15,333 nt of DNA from CAZJDM01 sp964544765 (GTDB lineage: Bacteria > Bdellovibrionota_B > Oligoflexia > CAYFLR01): assembly GCA_964544765.1 (NCBI GenBank), contig CAZJDM010000110.1, positions 1-15,333 of the forward strand, written 5' to 3'. Shown here one piece after another: positions 1 to 6,194 of this stretch. Under the pieces are notes generated by a model. It was not told where the DNA came from. It did not search any database and was given only the letters and a program-made list of their open reading frames with translations. Numbering within the stretch: the stretch's first letter is position 1; each line of letters begins with the position of its first letter. The translations under genes were made by a program, and so were the position numbers.

Positions 1-359
1 TTAACACATTTTCAATGATATCAATAGGTTTAGTCTTTCGACACGGAAAAAAGAGTAGATCCTAGTATAACATATAAAGATAGGTGCTATAAGCCTTTTA
101 GTTTGCCAAAAATGTAGATTGCAACTAAGTAAAAGCTGACTTTGTGAGTTAAATCAAAAAATATTACCTGCCTGCCCATAATTTATTAAGAAATTCATTC
201 CAATGCAAACAATTTATCTGACCAATAGATTGGATCGATTCATCAAAGGAAACAATATAGAGTTGTTCAAATATGTTCTTTTTTCAATAGCTTATTTAAA
301 TCTAAGGTTCTACTAATCATCATGATTAACAATGCGAATATTGAGTTGAGACTGTTGGA
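1..359. other. Left-edge stretch without a convincing gene
   Basis: I see no supported gene in this AT-rich stretch. The minus strand is open for about 51 codons up to position 3, but this frame has no ATG and an unconvincing composition. The part nearest the dikinase-like gene holds a perfect 7+7 bp palindrome (314-328) and, at 331-357, a motif that recurs after the nitroreductase gene. It is probably the 3' untranslated region of the gene at 360-2786 plus spacer. Confidence 0.5.
314..328. repeat. Short perfect palindrome TAATCAT-C-ATGATTA
   Basis: Two 7-base arms (314-320 and 322-328) are exact reverse complements around one central base. It lies about 30 bases beyond the stop codon of the dikinase-like gene on its transcribed side. 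The stem is AT-only apart from one C/G pair per arm, and no T-run follows, so it is a poor intrinsic terminator. It could be a protein-binding site or chance. Confidence 0.3.
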
Positions 360-2786
360 TTATTCAGCTTTTTTAAACCCATTTGATTGTTCAAACGGTG
401 CCGGAGGAGCTATATGTGTTGGCTCATCTTCAACTGCTTTGTGACTAGTTCTTTCATCACTAGCAGCGGCAAAGCTGGCTGCTGCTGTATCATCAGTTCT
501 GTTGCTGGAAGCTATAGAAGCTGGGGCTTGCTTACTAAAAGGCCTAAATTGCTTGATCCAGAATGTTCGATCAGGACCATATACTTTCCATTCGACATCA
601 ATTGCAAAATTACGGGGATCTTTACGATAAACATTAGCAAATATGTCCCGCATGAATGTTAAAGCTTTAGCTAATCGCCTCAATTCCATAACCTCTAAGG
701 AGGTAGTGTTGTTTAAGTCATCATGTAATACTTGTGATCCTTTCATAATCGAAGTGCGTGAAAGGTAAGAGTAGCTCCATTTGCGCCAGGCGGTAGGTAA
801 ACTATTTTCACGATCATTAGATAGAAAAGTATTAACCAAAGAGACTTCAGTAGAATAAGGTTGACTAGGATCTGCTCCTACCTGGATTAAATCATCATCA
901 TTAGGAGGATTAGTTACGGCTAAATTAAAATGTTGAGCGTTGATGTAAATTTGGCCCAGCTTGCTGGGATCGGAGATATTTTCGGTAATAGCTACTCCAT
1001 TCGCGACTTCACCAACTGATCCTTCCATATCAGTAAGAGGAAAGGCTTTATGAACTGCGATCCCTACTTTAATATCAAAATGTCGATATCCTTTTAGACC
1101 ATACCATTCTCTTTCTTCATAGGCTCTATCGTTCCAAGCGCTTGAATAAACAATGGGTATAGTGTTTAGTAGTCTTTGTCTGATATCTGACCAAGTACGT
1201 TTTCGATTTCTTCTAAAAATACCATTTTGTCTTCCATACAAGGATATTCCTTCTGAATTGTATAGTCCCGCTCCAGTAAAACCGTCCATATCTTCTGAAT
1301 TGGTACTACTACGCAGGCGAATTCGAGCAACTTTTTCTTGATGGATTGGAGAATTAGGATCATCGATAATATACAGTTTGAATAGTCGCAATATTGCTGG
1401 AGGTACTGTAGCGGATAAAATAACGTTTCTAATCCTTTCTAAATAAGGTTTAGTTTGACAAATAGATTCTCCGTCAGTTGTGTTGGTTTGATATTCTTGA
1501 TAAATTCTCCTAATAACCGTTTCGGGTGTTGTAAGAAGTGTTCTATCTGTGGGATCTATACCGGTTTGATTATATTGCATAAATAAATCATAAAAGTAAA
1601 AAGGAACCGCATAACCATTTGGCGATTTGAACTTAAGTCTTTGTAAGAGTTGATGGCTCATGATATTGGTAAGTAATCCCAAGTTGGTGGCTTTAGCTCC
1701 AATTGTTCGGACCATATTTTTATGTTCTGAACTATATGGTAAGGTTGCGAACATATCAGAGAACCTGAAAAATTGATTACCATGTGCTGGTTTAATATCA
1801 AATTGAGGGTTGAGTTTGAACCTTGGTTTTTTACTTTCCCAAAAACTTTTGATTAACATTGATGACTGGGCGGGATCAAGTTCAGTAATCACATAACCCT
1901 TTGGTCCAACCTCCAATTTAATGGTCTTAGATTCGTACTTTTTTAATTTTTCTAACGCGTTTTTCAATCCCATATTTATGGTGCCACGATTCATACTTTT
2001 TACATTGATATGAGATAGTGGAGTTTGAAATTCTTCAGTAATAACTCCACCAATTAGACCTATATCATTGGGAACTTTGTCAAATACCGCTATGTGGGTT
2101 TGATCGAGACAGGTATTATTATCAAGATTATCACTATCTATAAATTTTACTTCACCATAGGCAACTCCGGTATTAAGTGATTGAAAGTCTTCTCCTTCAT
2201 ATAATTGTGCGGTAGTGATAACTTTGATAGGGGATAATAGGTTGCCTGTCACTCGTTGTTCTTGAGCAAAGCTTAAGGGGTGATAATATAGTACGGTATC
2301 TTGAGGCAGCTTTTTCCTGAGTATTTGGTAAAATTTTTCTAAATATTCTATAGATAAAGTGTCTCCACTCCACATTTCTAAAATAAATTTAGCCGTGGCA
2401 TCATTTTTGGCGGGTAGATATAAAACAGACCCCATATTGAAGGGCCTTTGTGATGACTCCATTTCATAAATTCTATTAAAATCAAATATTGAATACCTGG
2501 TTTTTAATACTGTCATCGCAAAATCAAAGTGATAGCTGAATTTTTGTGTATTAATAAAGTATAATTGTTCGGAACTATTTACCGGTCTTTGGTACAAGAT
2601 TTTAACAATCTGATAGGATCGTGTTCCACTCTGGATTTGGTTAGATAGTTGAAAGAAATCATTAATGCTGCTAATGCCAGTCTTACAATTGTTTGGAAAA
2701 CAAACACTTTGTGAGAAGAGAGATGGGTTTGCTGAAATTAATAATAAGAATATGATTTGAGTTATAAAAACCGGCAATCTAGACAT
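360..2786 (-). CDS. Exported PEP/pyruvate-binding (dikinase-like) protein with glucan-water-dikinase-like domain order
   Basis: An 808-residue protein with a clear signal peptide (hydrophobic core at about residues 8-20, likely cleavage near SLFS-QS, residue 25). Residues 247-274 resemble the phospho-histidine domain of PEP-utilising enzymes, with TPLSHINVKSMNRGTINM placing a candidate phosphorylated His at 259. The ATP-grasp PPDK/PEP-synthase domain follows: RTIGAKATNLG (360-370), RLRSSTNSEDMDGFTGAG (490-507) and the closing VEWKVYGPDRTFWIKQFRPF (731-750). The phospho-His segment before ATP-grasp matches glucan water dikinase and is the reverse of PEP synthase. Residues 1-240 are unassigned; 754-797 is an Ala/Ser/Asp/Glu-rich tail. 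Two near-N-terminal Cys (29, 34) could form a disulfide. The ATG at 2786 has only a weak GGGTG-like ribosome site. Family membership is firm; substrate and ATP source outside the cytoplasm are unknown. Confidence 0.8.
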   Translation of the reverse strand: MSRLPVFITQIIFLLLISANPSLFSQSVCFPNNCKTGISSINDFFQLSNQIQSGTRSYQIVKILYQRPVNSSEQLYFINTQKFSYHFDFAMTVLKTRYSIFDFNRIYEMESSQRPFNMGSVLYLPAKNDATAKFILEMWSGDTLSIEYLEKFYQILRKKLPQDTVLYYHPLSFAQEQRVTGNLLSPIKVITTAQLYEGEDFQSLNTGVAYGEVKFIDSDNLDNNTCLDQTHIAVFDKVPNDIGLIGGVITEEFQTPLSHINVKSMNRGTINMGLKNALEKLKKYESKTIKLEVGPKGYVITELDPAQSSMLIKSFWESKKPRFKLNPQFDIKPAHGNQFFRFSDMFATLPYSSEHKNMVRTIGAKATNLGLLTNIMSHQLLQRLKFKSPNGYAVPFYFYDLFMQYNQTGIDPTDRTLLTTPETVIRRIYQEYQTNTTDGESICQTKPYLERIRNVILSATVPPAILRLFKLYIIDDPNSPIHQEKVARIRLRSSTNSEDMDGFTGAGLYNSEGISLYGRQNGIFRRNRKRTWSDIRQRLLNTIPIVYSSAWNDRAYEEREWYGLKGYRHFDIKVGIAVHKAFPLTDMEGSVGEVANGVAITENISDPSKLGQIYINAQHFNLAVTNPPNDDDLIQVGADPSQPYSTEVSLVNTFLSNDRENSLPTAWRKWSYSYLSRTSIMKGSQVLHDDLNNTTSLEVMELRRLAKALTFMRDIFANVYRKDPRNFAIDVEWKVYGPDRTFWIKQFRPFSKQAPASIASSNRTDDTAAASFAAASDERTSHKAVEDEPTHIAPPAPFEQSNGFKKAE

Positions 2787-2841
2787 ATTACACCCGCTTA
2801 TCTGTTGATGATAAAAAGTTAATGAACTAGTAACATAATTG

Positions 2842-2855
2842 TGGATCTAGATCAA
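2842..2855. promoter_or_regulatory. Candidate FNR/CRP-family operator upstream of the dikinase-like gene
   Basis: TGGATCTAGATCAA matches the FNR/ANR consensus TTGAT-N4-ATCAA at nine of ten defined positions. Its core is a 10-bp perfect palindrome (2844-2853). It is centred about 62 bases upstream of the ATG at 2786. If transcription began about 41 bases downstream of its centre, near 2807, the leader would be about 20 nt. The -10 candidate (TTTTAT, 2816-2811) is weak, so promoter assignment is tentative. Confidence 0.35.
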
Positions 2856-2914
2856 GTAGCTTGAATCCCATTCTCATGGCAAGTTAAATTATTTATATTC
2901 GTTTAACGTGATAG

Positions 2915-2929
2915 CATTCCAAGGGAATG
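2915..2929. repeat. Short hairpin at the 3' end of the 2931-3209 frame
   Basis: CATTCC and GGAATG form a perfect 6-bp stem around AAG. The flanks GTGAT (2908-2912) and ATCAT (2930-2934) can add five more pairs on the plus-strand RNA, one of them G-U, past a two-base bulge. The preceding AACGTGAT resembles the left arm of the 31-bp palindromes elsewhere in the window. No T-run follows on either strand, so terminator function is doubtful. Confidence 0.35.
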
Positions 2930-2930
2930 A

Positions 2931-3209
2931 TCATTGCAAAGGTAGACGAGTAGTTTGGCCGTTTTCAGTTATTTCCATAAAAACTTTTTCTTCACTTGTT
3001 TGAGCCAGACTTCCAAAATGAAGAAAATACTGGATATCATCCTCTACGTTAACCGTTATAGTATCATTGTCATTATGATGTGTTAGTTGATATGTAATGT
3101 CTTGATGTCCTTTAAAGGTATAGGTGCCTTTCTGTTTATCGATGATAACATACTTGGCTACTAGTACATTTATTCCACCAATTGAAAGAAGAGAACCACA
3201 AATCTTCAA
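2931..3209 (-). CDS. Unrecognised small protein or detached C-terminal part of the upstream gene
   Basis: I do not recognise this product. From a TTG at 3209, which has an AGGA ribosome site seven bases upstream, it is 92 residues long. It has a moderately hydrophobic start (residues 4-25) and a polar, probably beta-rich remainder. The same frame stays open upstream to 3380 with protein-like composition, including KSYLRNYPVKDISDPSYPC, but contains no ATG, GTG or other TTG. It overlaps the last 16 bases of the App1-like phosphatase gene in the -1 frame. Either TTG 3209 is the true start and the upstream opening is chance, or this is the C-terminal part of the phosphatase cut off by a one-base deletion, or it is reached by ribosomal frameshifting. 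Confidence 0.45.
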   Translation of the reverse strand: MKICGSLLSIGGINVLVAKYVIIDKQKGTYTFKGHQDITYQLTHHNDNDTITVNVEDDIQYFLHFGSLAQTSEEKVFMEITENGQTTRLPLQ

Positions 3210-3364
3210 ATAAATTCCTAATCTTCCTTCCGGTGAACTGAAACTAAAGCTTTCAAAGCTGTATTCTTTGGAGCATGGGTAGCTGGGATCTGATATATCT
3301 TTAACCGGATAGTTTCTTAAATATGATTTGAATGTGATTTCAGAGCTATCTGGATTGGTTTTAT

Positions 3365-4471
3365 TTATAAAAGGTAGGGATTACTCGATGTTGCATGTTG
3401 GTATTTGATTTTTAATTGATGGTAGAAATCAGTAAAGAAATCCCACCAATAGAATTTATGATTGGTAAAATATTCGGAATCAATAAGATCATTATGAAGT
3501 AAAGTATCTTTGATTTTATAAATAATAAGTTTTTTTAAAGTATGGTTGGATATCATTCTACCAAGTGATTTGGTTAGATCGGATTTGGTTAGATTATAAT
3601 TAGTAAGCAGGTCCTTACCTATATTAATAACAGCTTCTAGGGTGATTCTTTTGTGTTGGTAGCAATGTAGAGCTGCTTCAAAGTAATTAAAGATGGGAAT
3701 ACATTTTTTAAACCTTTGCATTCTGGCTATTTCATCGTTTGAATGATTTTTTACAAGTAATATATAAAAATGTTCAACTGTATTTCTTTTCTTATTTATA
3801 ATTTGTGAGGTTAGATATTTAATATAAGATACCTCAGTAGGAAGGAGCTCCTCCCTTTCAAGAATATAGCCCAAGGCATTTGCTGTAAGATCTCCTGAAA
3901 TAATATCATTATATAAAGAATAGACTATAGTGTCGTTTTCGGAACTATCTCCAAAGAAAATTTCTTTAGCGTTATAATAATCATAGGTAATTTTATTTTG
4001 CAAAATAGCTGATAGCTTGTAACCCAATTGTTTGGTTAGTTTACCAAATTTACCCTTTTTTATATTGTAAATCTGATTCTTTAAAATGGTACCGGCATAA
4101 TTTACTTTATCCAGTCGCATTTTTTCAGTAATGACATCCCTTAATTGAGGTGGTGATGCTGAAATGAAAAATATTGGACTAGGTTGATTGTCTTGGTTTT
4201 GGGTGCCATTGTAAAGAGCTTGTAAAAGAGAAACCGCTCCGGGCATGTTCTTTTTATCATGAGCTTTTTCGAGGGGTATTTTGAGAAGATCATGAAAATG
4301 TTCAAACTTGGTATCCAGATAGGTCTGGTCAATATCCCAGCAATAGATGTTCCCAGTGTAGGAGCTAGGAATAGGGGTATCAAATTTAGCATCAATTAAA
4401 CGATTCAGGTCATATTTGCTTATATCTAAATCTGGTATATTCACAGCTCTTTTAACTCCTAAATCCAGCAT
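3365..4471 (-). CDS. App1-like (DUF2183-type) HAD phosphatase domain protein
   Basis: A 368-residue protein without signal peptide. HAD motifs appear in the App1 arrangement. Motif I is CWDIDQTYLDT (44-54), with the nucleophile and acid/base aspartates at 46 and 48. Motif II is FFISASPPQL (101-110), matching the App1 signature of SASP followed by a leucine. A lysine-rich loop around 139-147 should supply motif III, and motif IV is FFGDSSENDTIVY (172-184). App1-type enzymes dephosphorylate phosphatidate in yeast; the bacterial substrate is unknown. Residues 190-368 form a probably helical extension that I do not recognise. The ATG at 4471 has a poor ribosome site. The stop at 3365 lies inside the open frame that continues toward 2931, so the C-terminus may be truncated. 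The family call is good; the substrate is inferred. Confidence 0.72.
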   Translation of the reverse strand: MLDLGVKRAVNIPDLDISKYDLNRLIDAKFDTPIPSSYTGNIYCWDIDQTYLDTKFEHFHDLLKIPLEKAHDKKNMPGAVSLLQALYNGTQNQDNQPSPIFFISASPPQLRDVITEKMRLDKVNYAGTILKNQIYNIKKGKFGKLTKQLGYKLSAILQNKITYDYYNAKEIFFGDSSENDTIVYSLYNDIISGDLTANALGYILEREELLPTEVSYIKYLTSQIINKKRNTVEHFYILLVKNHSNDEIARMQRFKKCIPIFNYFEAALHCYQHKRITLEAVINIGKDLLTNYNLTKSDLTKSLGRMISNHTLKKLIIYKIKDTLLHNDLIDSEYFTNHKFYWWDFFTDFYHQLKIKYQHATSSNPYLL

Positions 4472-4502
4472 ATAACTTATCTAAGGTTATAAGTCTATTA
4501 TT

Positions 4503-4529
4503 AATGCGAATGGTGAGTTATCCTTGTTG
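4503..4529. repeat. 3'-flank motif shared with positions 331-357
   Basis: AATGCGAAT-N2-TGAGTT-N6-GTTG recurs at 331-357 with 20 of 27 bases identical. Both copies lie two to three bases beyond the stop codon of a minus-strand gene, here the nitroreductase and there the dikinase-like gene. It could be an RNA 3'-end signal, a degenerate repeat or coincidence. Confidence 0.3.
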
Positions 4530-4531
4530 TG

Positions 4532-5050
4532 TTAGTCACAATATTTAATCAAATCGGTTAATTTTCTTCTACCGGTGGCAGAAGGTTTTTCATTAGCGTA
4601 CCCGATTGGTAATATAGCGGTTGGTTTGAGTTCCTTTGGCAAGTTAAGTACTTTTGAGACTCGCTCGTCATTAAATGCTCCTACCCAACAGCTAGCTAAA
4701 CCTAGAGCGGTAGCAGCTAACATTGCATGTGTGGTGGCAATAGCAGCATCTTGAACACAATATAGCTCTTCACCACGTATTCCATAACTACTACTTGACC
4801 TTTTAGGGTTTATACAGAATATTAAAACAATAGGTGCCTCTATAATAAAATTTTGGTTCCAAGCGGCTTTAGCGAGATCTTGTTTAATACTCTGTTCCTC
4901 AGTTACAAAGATTTCATAAGCTTGTAAATTTCCAGCTGATGGAGCTTGATTAATGGCATTAAATAATTGATCTAACATCTCTTTGGTAATCTGCTTTGCT
5001 TGGAAAGATCTAATTGATTGTCTGTTTTTGATAAGTTCAAAGAAATTCAT
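4532..5050 (-). CDS. Nitroreductase-family FMN-dependent oxidoreductase
   Basis: A 172-residue cytoplasmic protein, a normal length for the short nitroreductase class. FMN-contact motifs are in order: RQSIRSF (10-16), PSAGNLQ (37-43), ATALGLASCWVGAF (113-126) and LPIGYANEKP (147-156). Such enzymes are homodimeric flavoproteins that use NAD(P)H to reduce nitroaromatics, quinones or other acceptors; the substrate cannot be read from sequence. The start ATG at 5050 has a good AGGGG ribosome site six bases upstream. It is separated from the App1-like gene by 60 bases on the same strand, so cotranscription is possible. A perfect 7+7 bp palindrome lies 64-81 bases upstream and could be its operator. 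Confidence 0.85.
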   Translation of the reverse strand: MNFFELIKNRQSIRSFQAKQITKEMLDQLFNAINQAPSAGNLQAYEIFVTEEQSIKQDLAKAAWNQNFIIEAPIVLIFCINPKRSSSSYGIRGEELYCVQDAAIATTHAMLAATALGLASCWVGAFNDERVSKVLNLPKELKPTAILPIGYANEKPSATGRRKLTDLIKYCD

Positions 5051-5113
5051 TAAAAATCCCCTGTTAATTTAGATTGTGCGACCCTGACTGTTGAAAATAA
5101 AACTATAATTACT

Positions 5114-5131
5114 ATCTAATCACTATTAGAT
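5114..5131. promoter_or_regulatory. Palindrome upstream of the nitroreductase gene, operator candidate
   Basis: ATCTAAT (5114-5120) and ATTAGAT (5125-5131) are exact reverse complements with a 4-base spacer. The site is 64-81 bases upstream of the nitroreductase ATG, where a dimeric regulator could act. AT-rich palindromes arise easily by chance in this composition, so this is only a candidate. Confidence 0.3.
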
Positions 5132-5183
5132 TAACTATTAATTGAATGCAAGAACAAGTTCCAGTTGTTAAATTCAACATGTA

Positions 5184-5229
5184 AAATTCAACACTATGTT
5201 GAGTTAAATTCCAACATAGTGTTGAATTT
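5184..5229. repeat. Perfect 18-bp inverted repeat in the nitroreductase/small-peptide gap
   Basis: AAATTCAACACTATGTTG (5184-5201) is followed after 10 bases by its exact reverse complement (5212-5229). The stem alone covers 36 bases with no mismatch. An additional AAATTCAACA lies just to the left (5170-5179), and the 10-base loop carries part of the same word. The stem is AT-rich, and the next T-run on the plus strand begins 11 bases further on, so it is not a standard terminator. It may be a bidirectional terminator, an operator pair, or a terminal-inverted-repeat remnant. The 5051-5384 gap otherwise shows nothing I can name. Confidence 0.7.
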
Positions 5230-5384
5230 GAAATAGAAAGTTTTTACTTCATTTTTTCTTAATAAAAGTTTTGATAGATTTCAAATTAGCCATATTGTTA
5301 GATAATATTTTTTATTGCCAAAAAACTATCTTATGGCACAGGTTTTGCTTAATCCATCTGTACAACTTTTATTTGAAGGGAACA

Positions 5385-5567
5385 ATGATGAAAAAATTTA
5401 GATTTATTTGGTTAGTTGTTTTTATTTTTTCCTGCGCTTATAGATGTAATCCGGGAAATAAGAAAAATTGTCACAGTCAGTTTTTAGGTTTTGCTCCTCA
5501 GACTGATGAATGTTCAGATTATATAAAATCTGCGAGAATATCTTGGAGTAATACTTTCGGGCGATAA
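5385..5567 (+). CDS. Small exported Cys-containing peptide, unrecognised
   Basis: A 60-residue product starting MMKKFRFIWLVVFIFSC: a basic N-terminus and a hydrophobic core at residues 7-16. This is a signal peptide, with cleavage or lipidation possible near Cys17, although Phe at -2 makes a poor lipobox. The 43-residue remainder has Cys at 17, 21, 29 and 43 plus several Asn, Lys and Ser. The chosen ATG follows GAAGGGAACA, a good ribosome site. The frame extends to a TTG at 5271 but that part reads like non-coding sequence. It is isolated on the plus strand among minus-strand genes, with a hairpin just after its stop. I do not recognise a family. It may be a small lipoprotein or secreted peptide; a spurious frame is possible. 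Confidence 0.45.
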   Translation: MMKKFRFIWLVVFIFSCAYRCNPGNKKNCHSQFLGFAPQTDECSDYIKSARISWSNTFGR

Positions 5568-5588
5568 ACCCTAATCATCACAAGTTAT

Positions 5589-5629
5589 AACTTAACGTGA
5601 TGGTCGGTTTCTGGTTATCATGTTAACTT
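5589..5629. repeat. Imperfect 31-bp-core palindrome (copy 3 of the AACRYGATG family)
   Basis: TTAACGTGAT (5592-5601) pairs with ATCATGTTAA (5617-5626) through ten base pairs, one a G-U when read as plus-strand RNA. The outer AA/TT pairs continue past a C-C mismatch. The 15-base centre can pair further on the plus strand using G-U wobbles around TTT. The 31-base core (5594-5624) has the same length and arm pattern as the copies at 6579-6609 and 11416-11446. It lies 22 bases after the small peptide gene and could be its 3' structure. Confidence 0.6.
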
Positions 5630-5674
5630 TAACTTAAGGTATTAACATATTGTTTTTTCTTATCAGATGAGGTT

Positions 5675-6157
5675 TTAAGAGGCTTCAAGATTGGTAATAA
5701 TTCCCTTTACTAATCCAAATTCAGCATATAATTCATCAATAGCTCTAAGTCTACTGCTTACTATTTTAGCTATATTGAAAATAATTTTGGAGTAAGTTGA
5801 TTCTTGCCAGTTTTTGATTTTTTGAAGAGCCGAAGGAGGTAATCTTAGTAATACCATGTCTTCAAGGGCCTCAACGGTGGCTGATCTGGTGGTAGTTTCT
5901 AACAGTGCCATTTCTCCAAAACAATCATTTGGACCTAATTTACTAAGAAATATATTCCCCTCAGGTTTTGACTTAAAAACCTGGGCATAACCAGAAATTA
6001 CTATATAAACATCATTTCCCTCTTCACCTTCTCGTACAATACTATTCCCTTTGTTTATAGACAGTTTATCCAGAAATAGAAAAACCTCATTTAATTCAGA
6101 TTCCTTAAGACCTTCAAATATTGATATTTTTTCTAATTGTTCCCAAGATGCATTCAT
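5675..6157 (-). CDS. Stand-alone cyclic-nucleotide-binding (CAP-effector-type) domain protein
   Basis: A 160-residue cytoplasmic protein consisting of one CRP-type effector domain (about residues 8-118) and a short helical tail (119-150). The phosphate-binding cassette is visible as CFGEMALLETTTRSATVEA (79-97), with the Gly81-Glu82 pair and Arg91 that contact the cyclic phosphate in the family. The front of the domain has the usual IFEGLKESEL start (13-22) and an EGEEGNDVYIVISG hairpin (43-56). No helix-turn-helix follows, so it should not bind DNA itself. It may sense a cyclic nucleotide and act on a partner, or have lost binding. The ATG at 6157 has a weak GAG ribosome site. It lies 37 bases after the BamE-like gene on the same strand, so the two probably share a transcript. 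Confidence 0.85.
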   Translation of the reverse strand: MNASWEQLEKISIFEGLKESELNEVFLFLDKLSINKGNSIVREGEEGNDVYIVISGYAQVFKSKPEGNIFLSKLGPNDCFGEMALLETTTRSATVEALEDMVLLRLPPSALQKIKNWQESTYSKIIFNIAKIVSSRLRAIDELYAEFGLVKGIITNLEAS

Positions 6158-6194
6158 AATATTACTCTAAATTAAAGTTAATAGTTAATAGGCC

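Noticed and set aside
1..153. Open minus-strand frame of about 51 codons at the left edge
   Set aside because: It has no ATG, ends abruptly at an upstream TGA, and the translation (rich in Ile, Leu, Phe with scattered Cys) matches no family. This is compatible with chance in AT-rich DNA.
387..662. Plus-strand frame inside the dikinase-like gene
   Set aside because: It lies antisense to a well-supported coding region, has a Ser/Cys-rich composition typical of an opposite-strand shadow, and no ribosome site.
360..2786. Ordinary cytoplasmic PEP synthase (ppsA)
   Set aside because: The protein has a signal peptide, lacks the C-terminal PEP-binding barrel and has the phospho-His segment before the ATP-binding domain.
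4141..4395. Alternative minus-strand frame within the App1-like gene
   Set aside because: It overlaps the HAD motifs in a different frame and lacks family similarity; the App1 frame explains the region.
5271..5384. N-terminal extension of the small peptide to TTG 5271
   Set aside because: The extension has no ribosome site and a non-coding composition, and it would bury the signal peptide that starts at 5385 after a good ribosome site.
5184..5629. CRISPR array
   Set aside because: The repeats are palindromes of different sequence and irregular spacing, with no repeat-spacer periodicity and no cas genes nearby.
5675..6157. CRP/FNR transcription factor
   Set aside because: The protein ends about 40 residues after the effector domain and has no helix-turn-helix.
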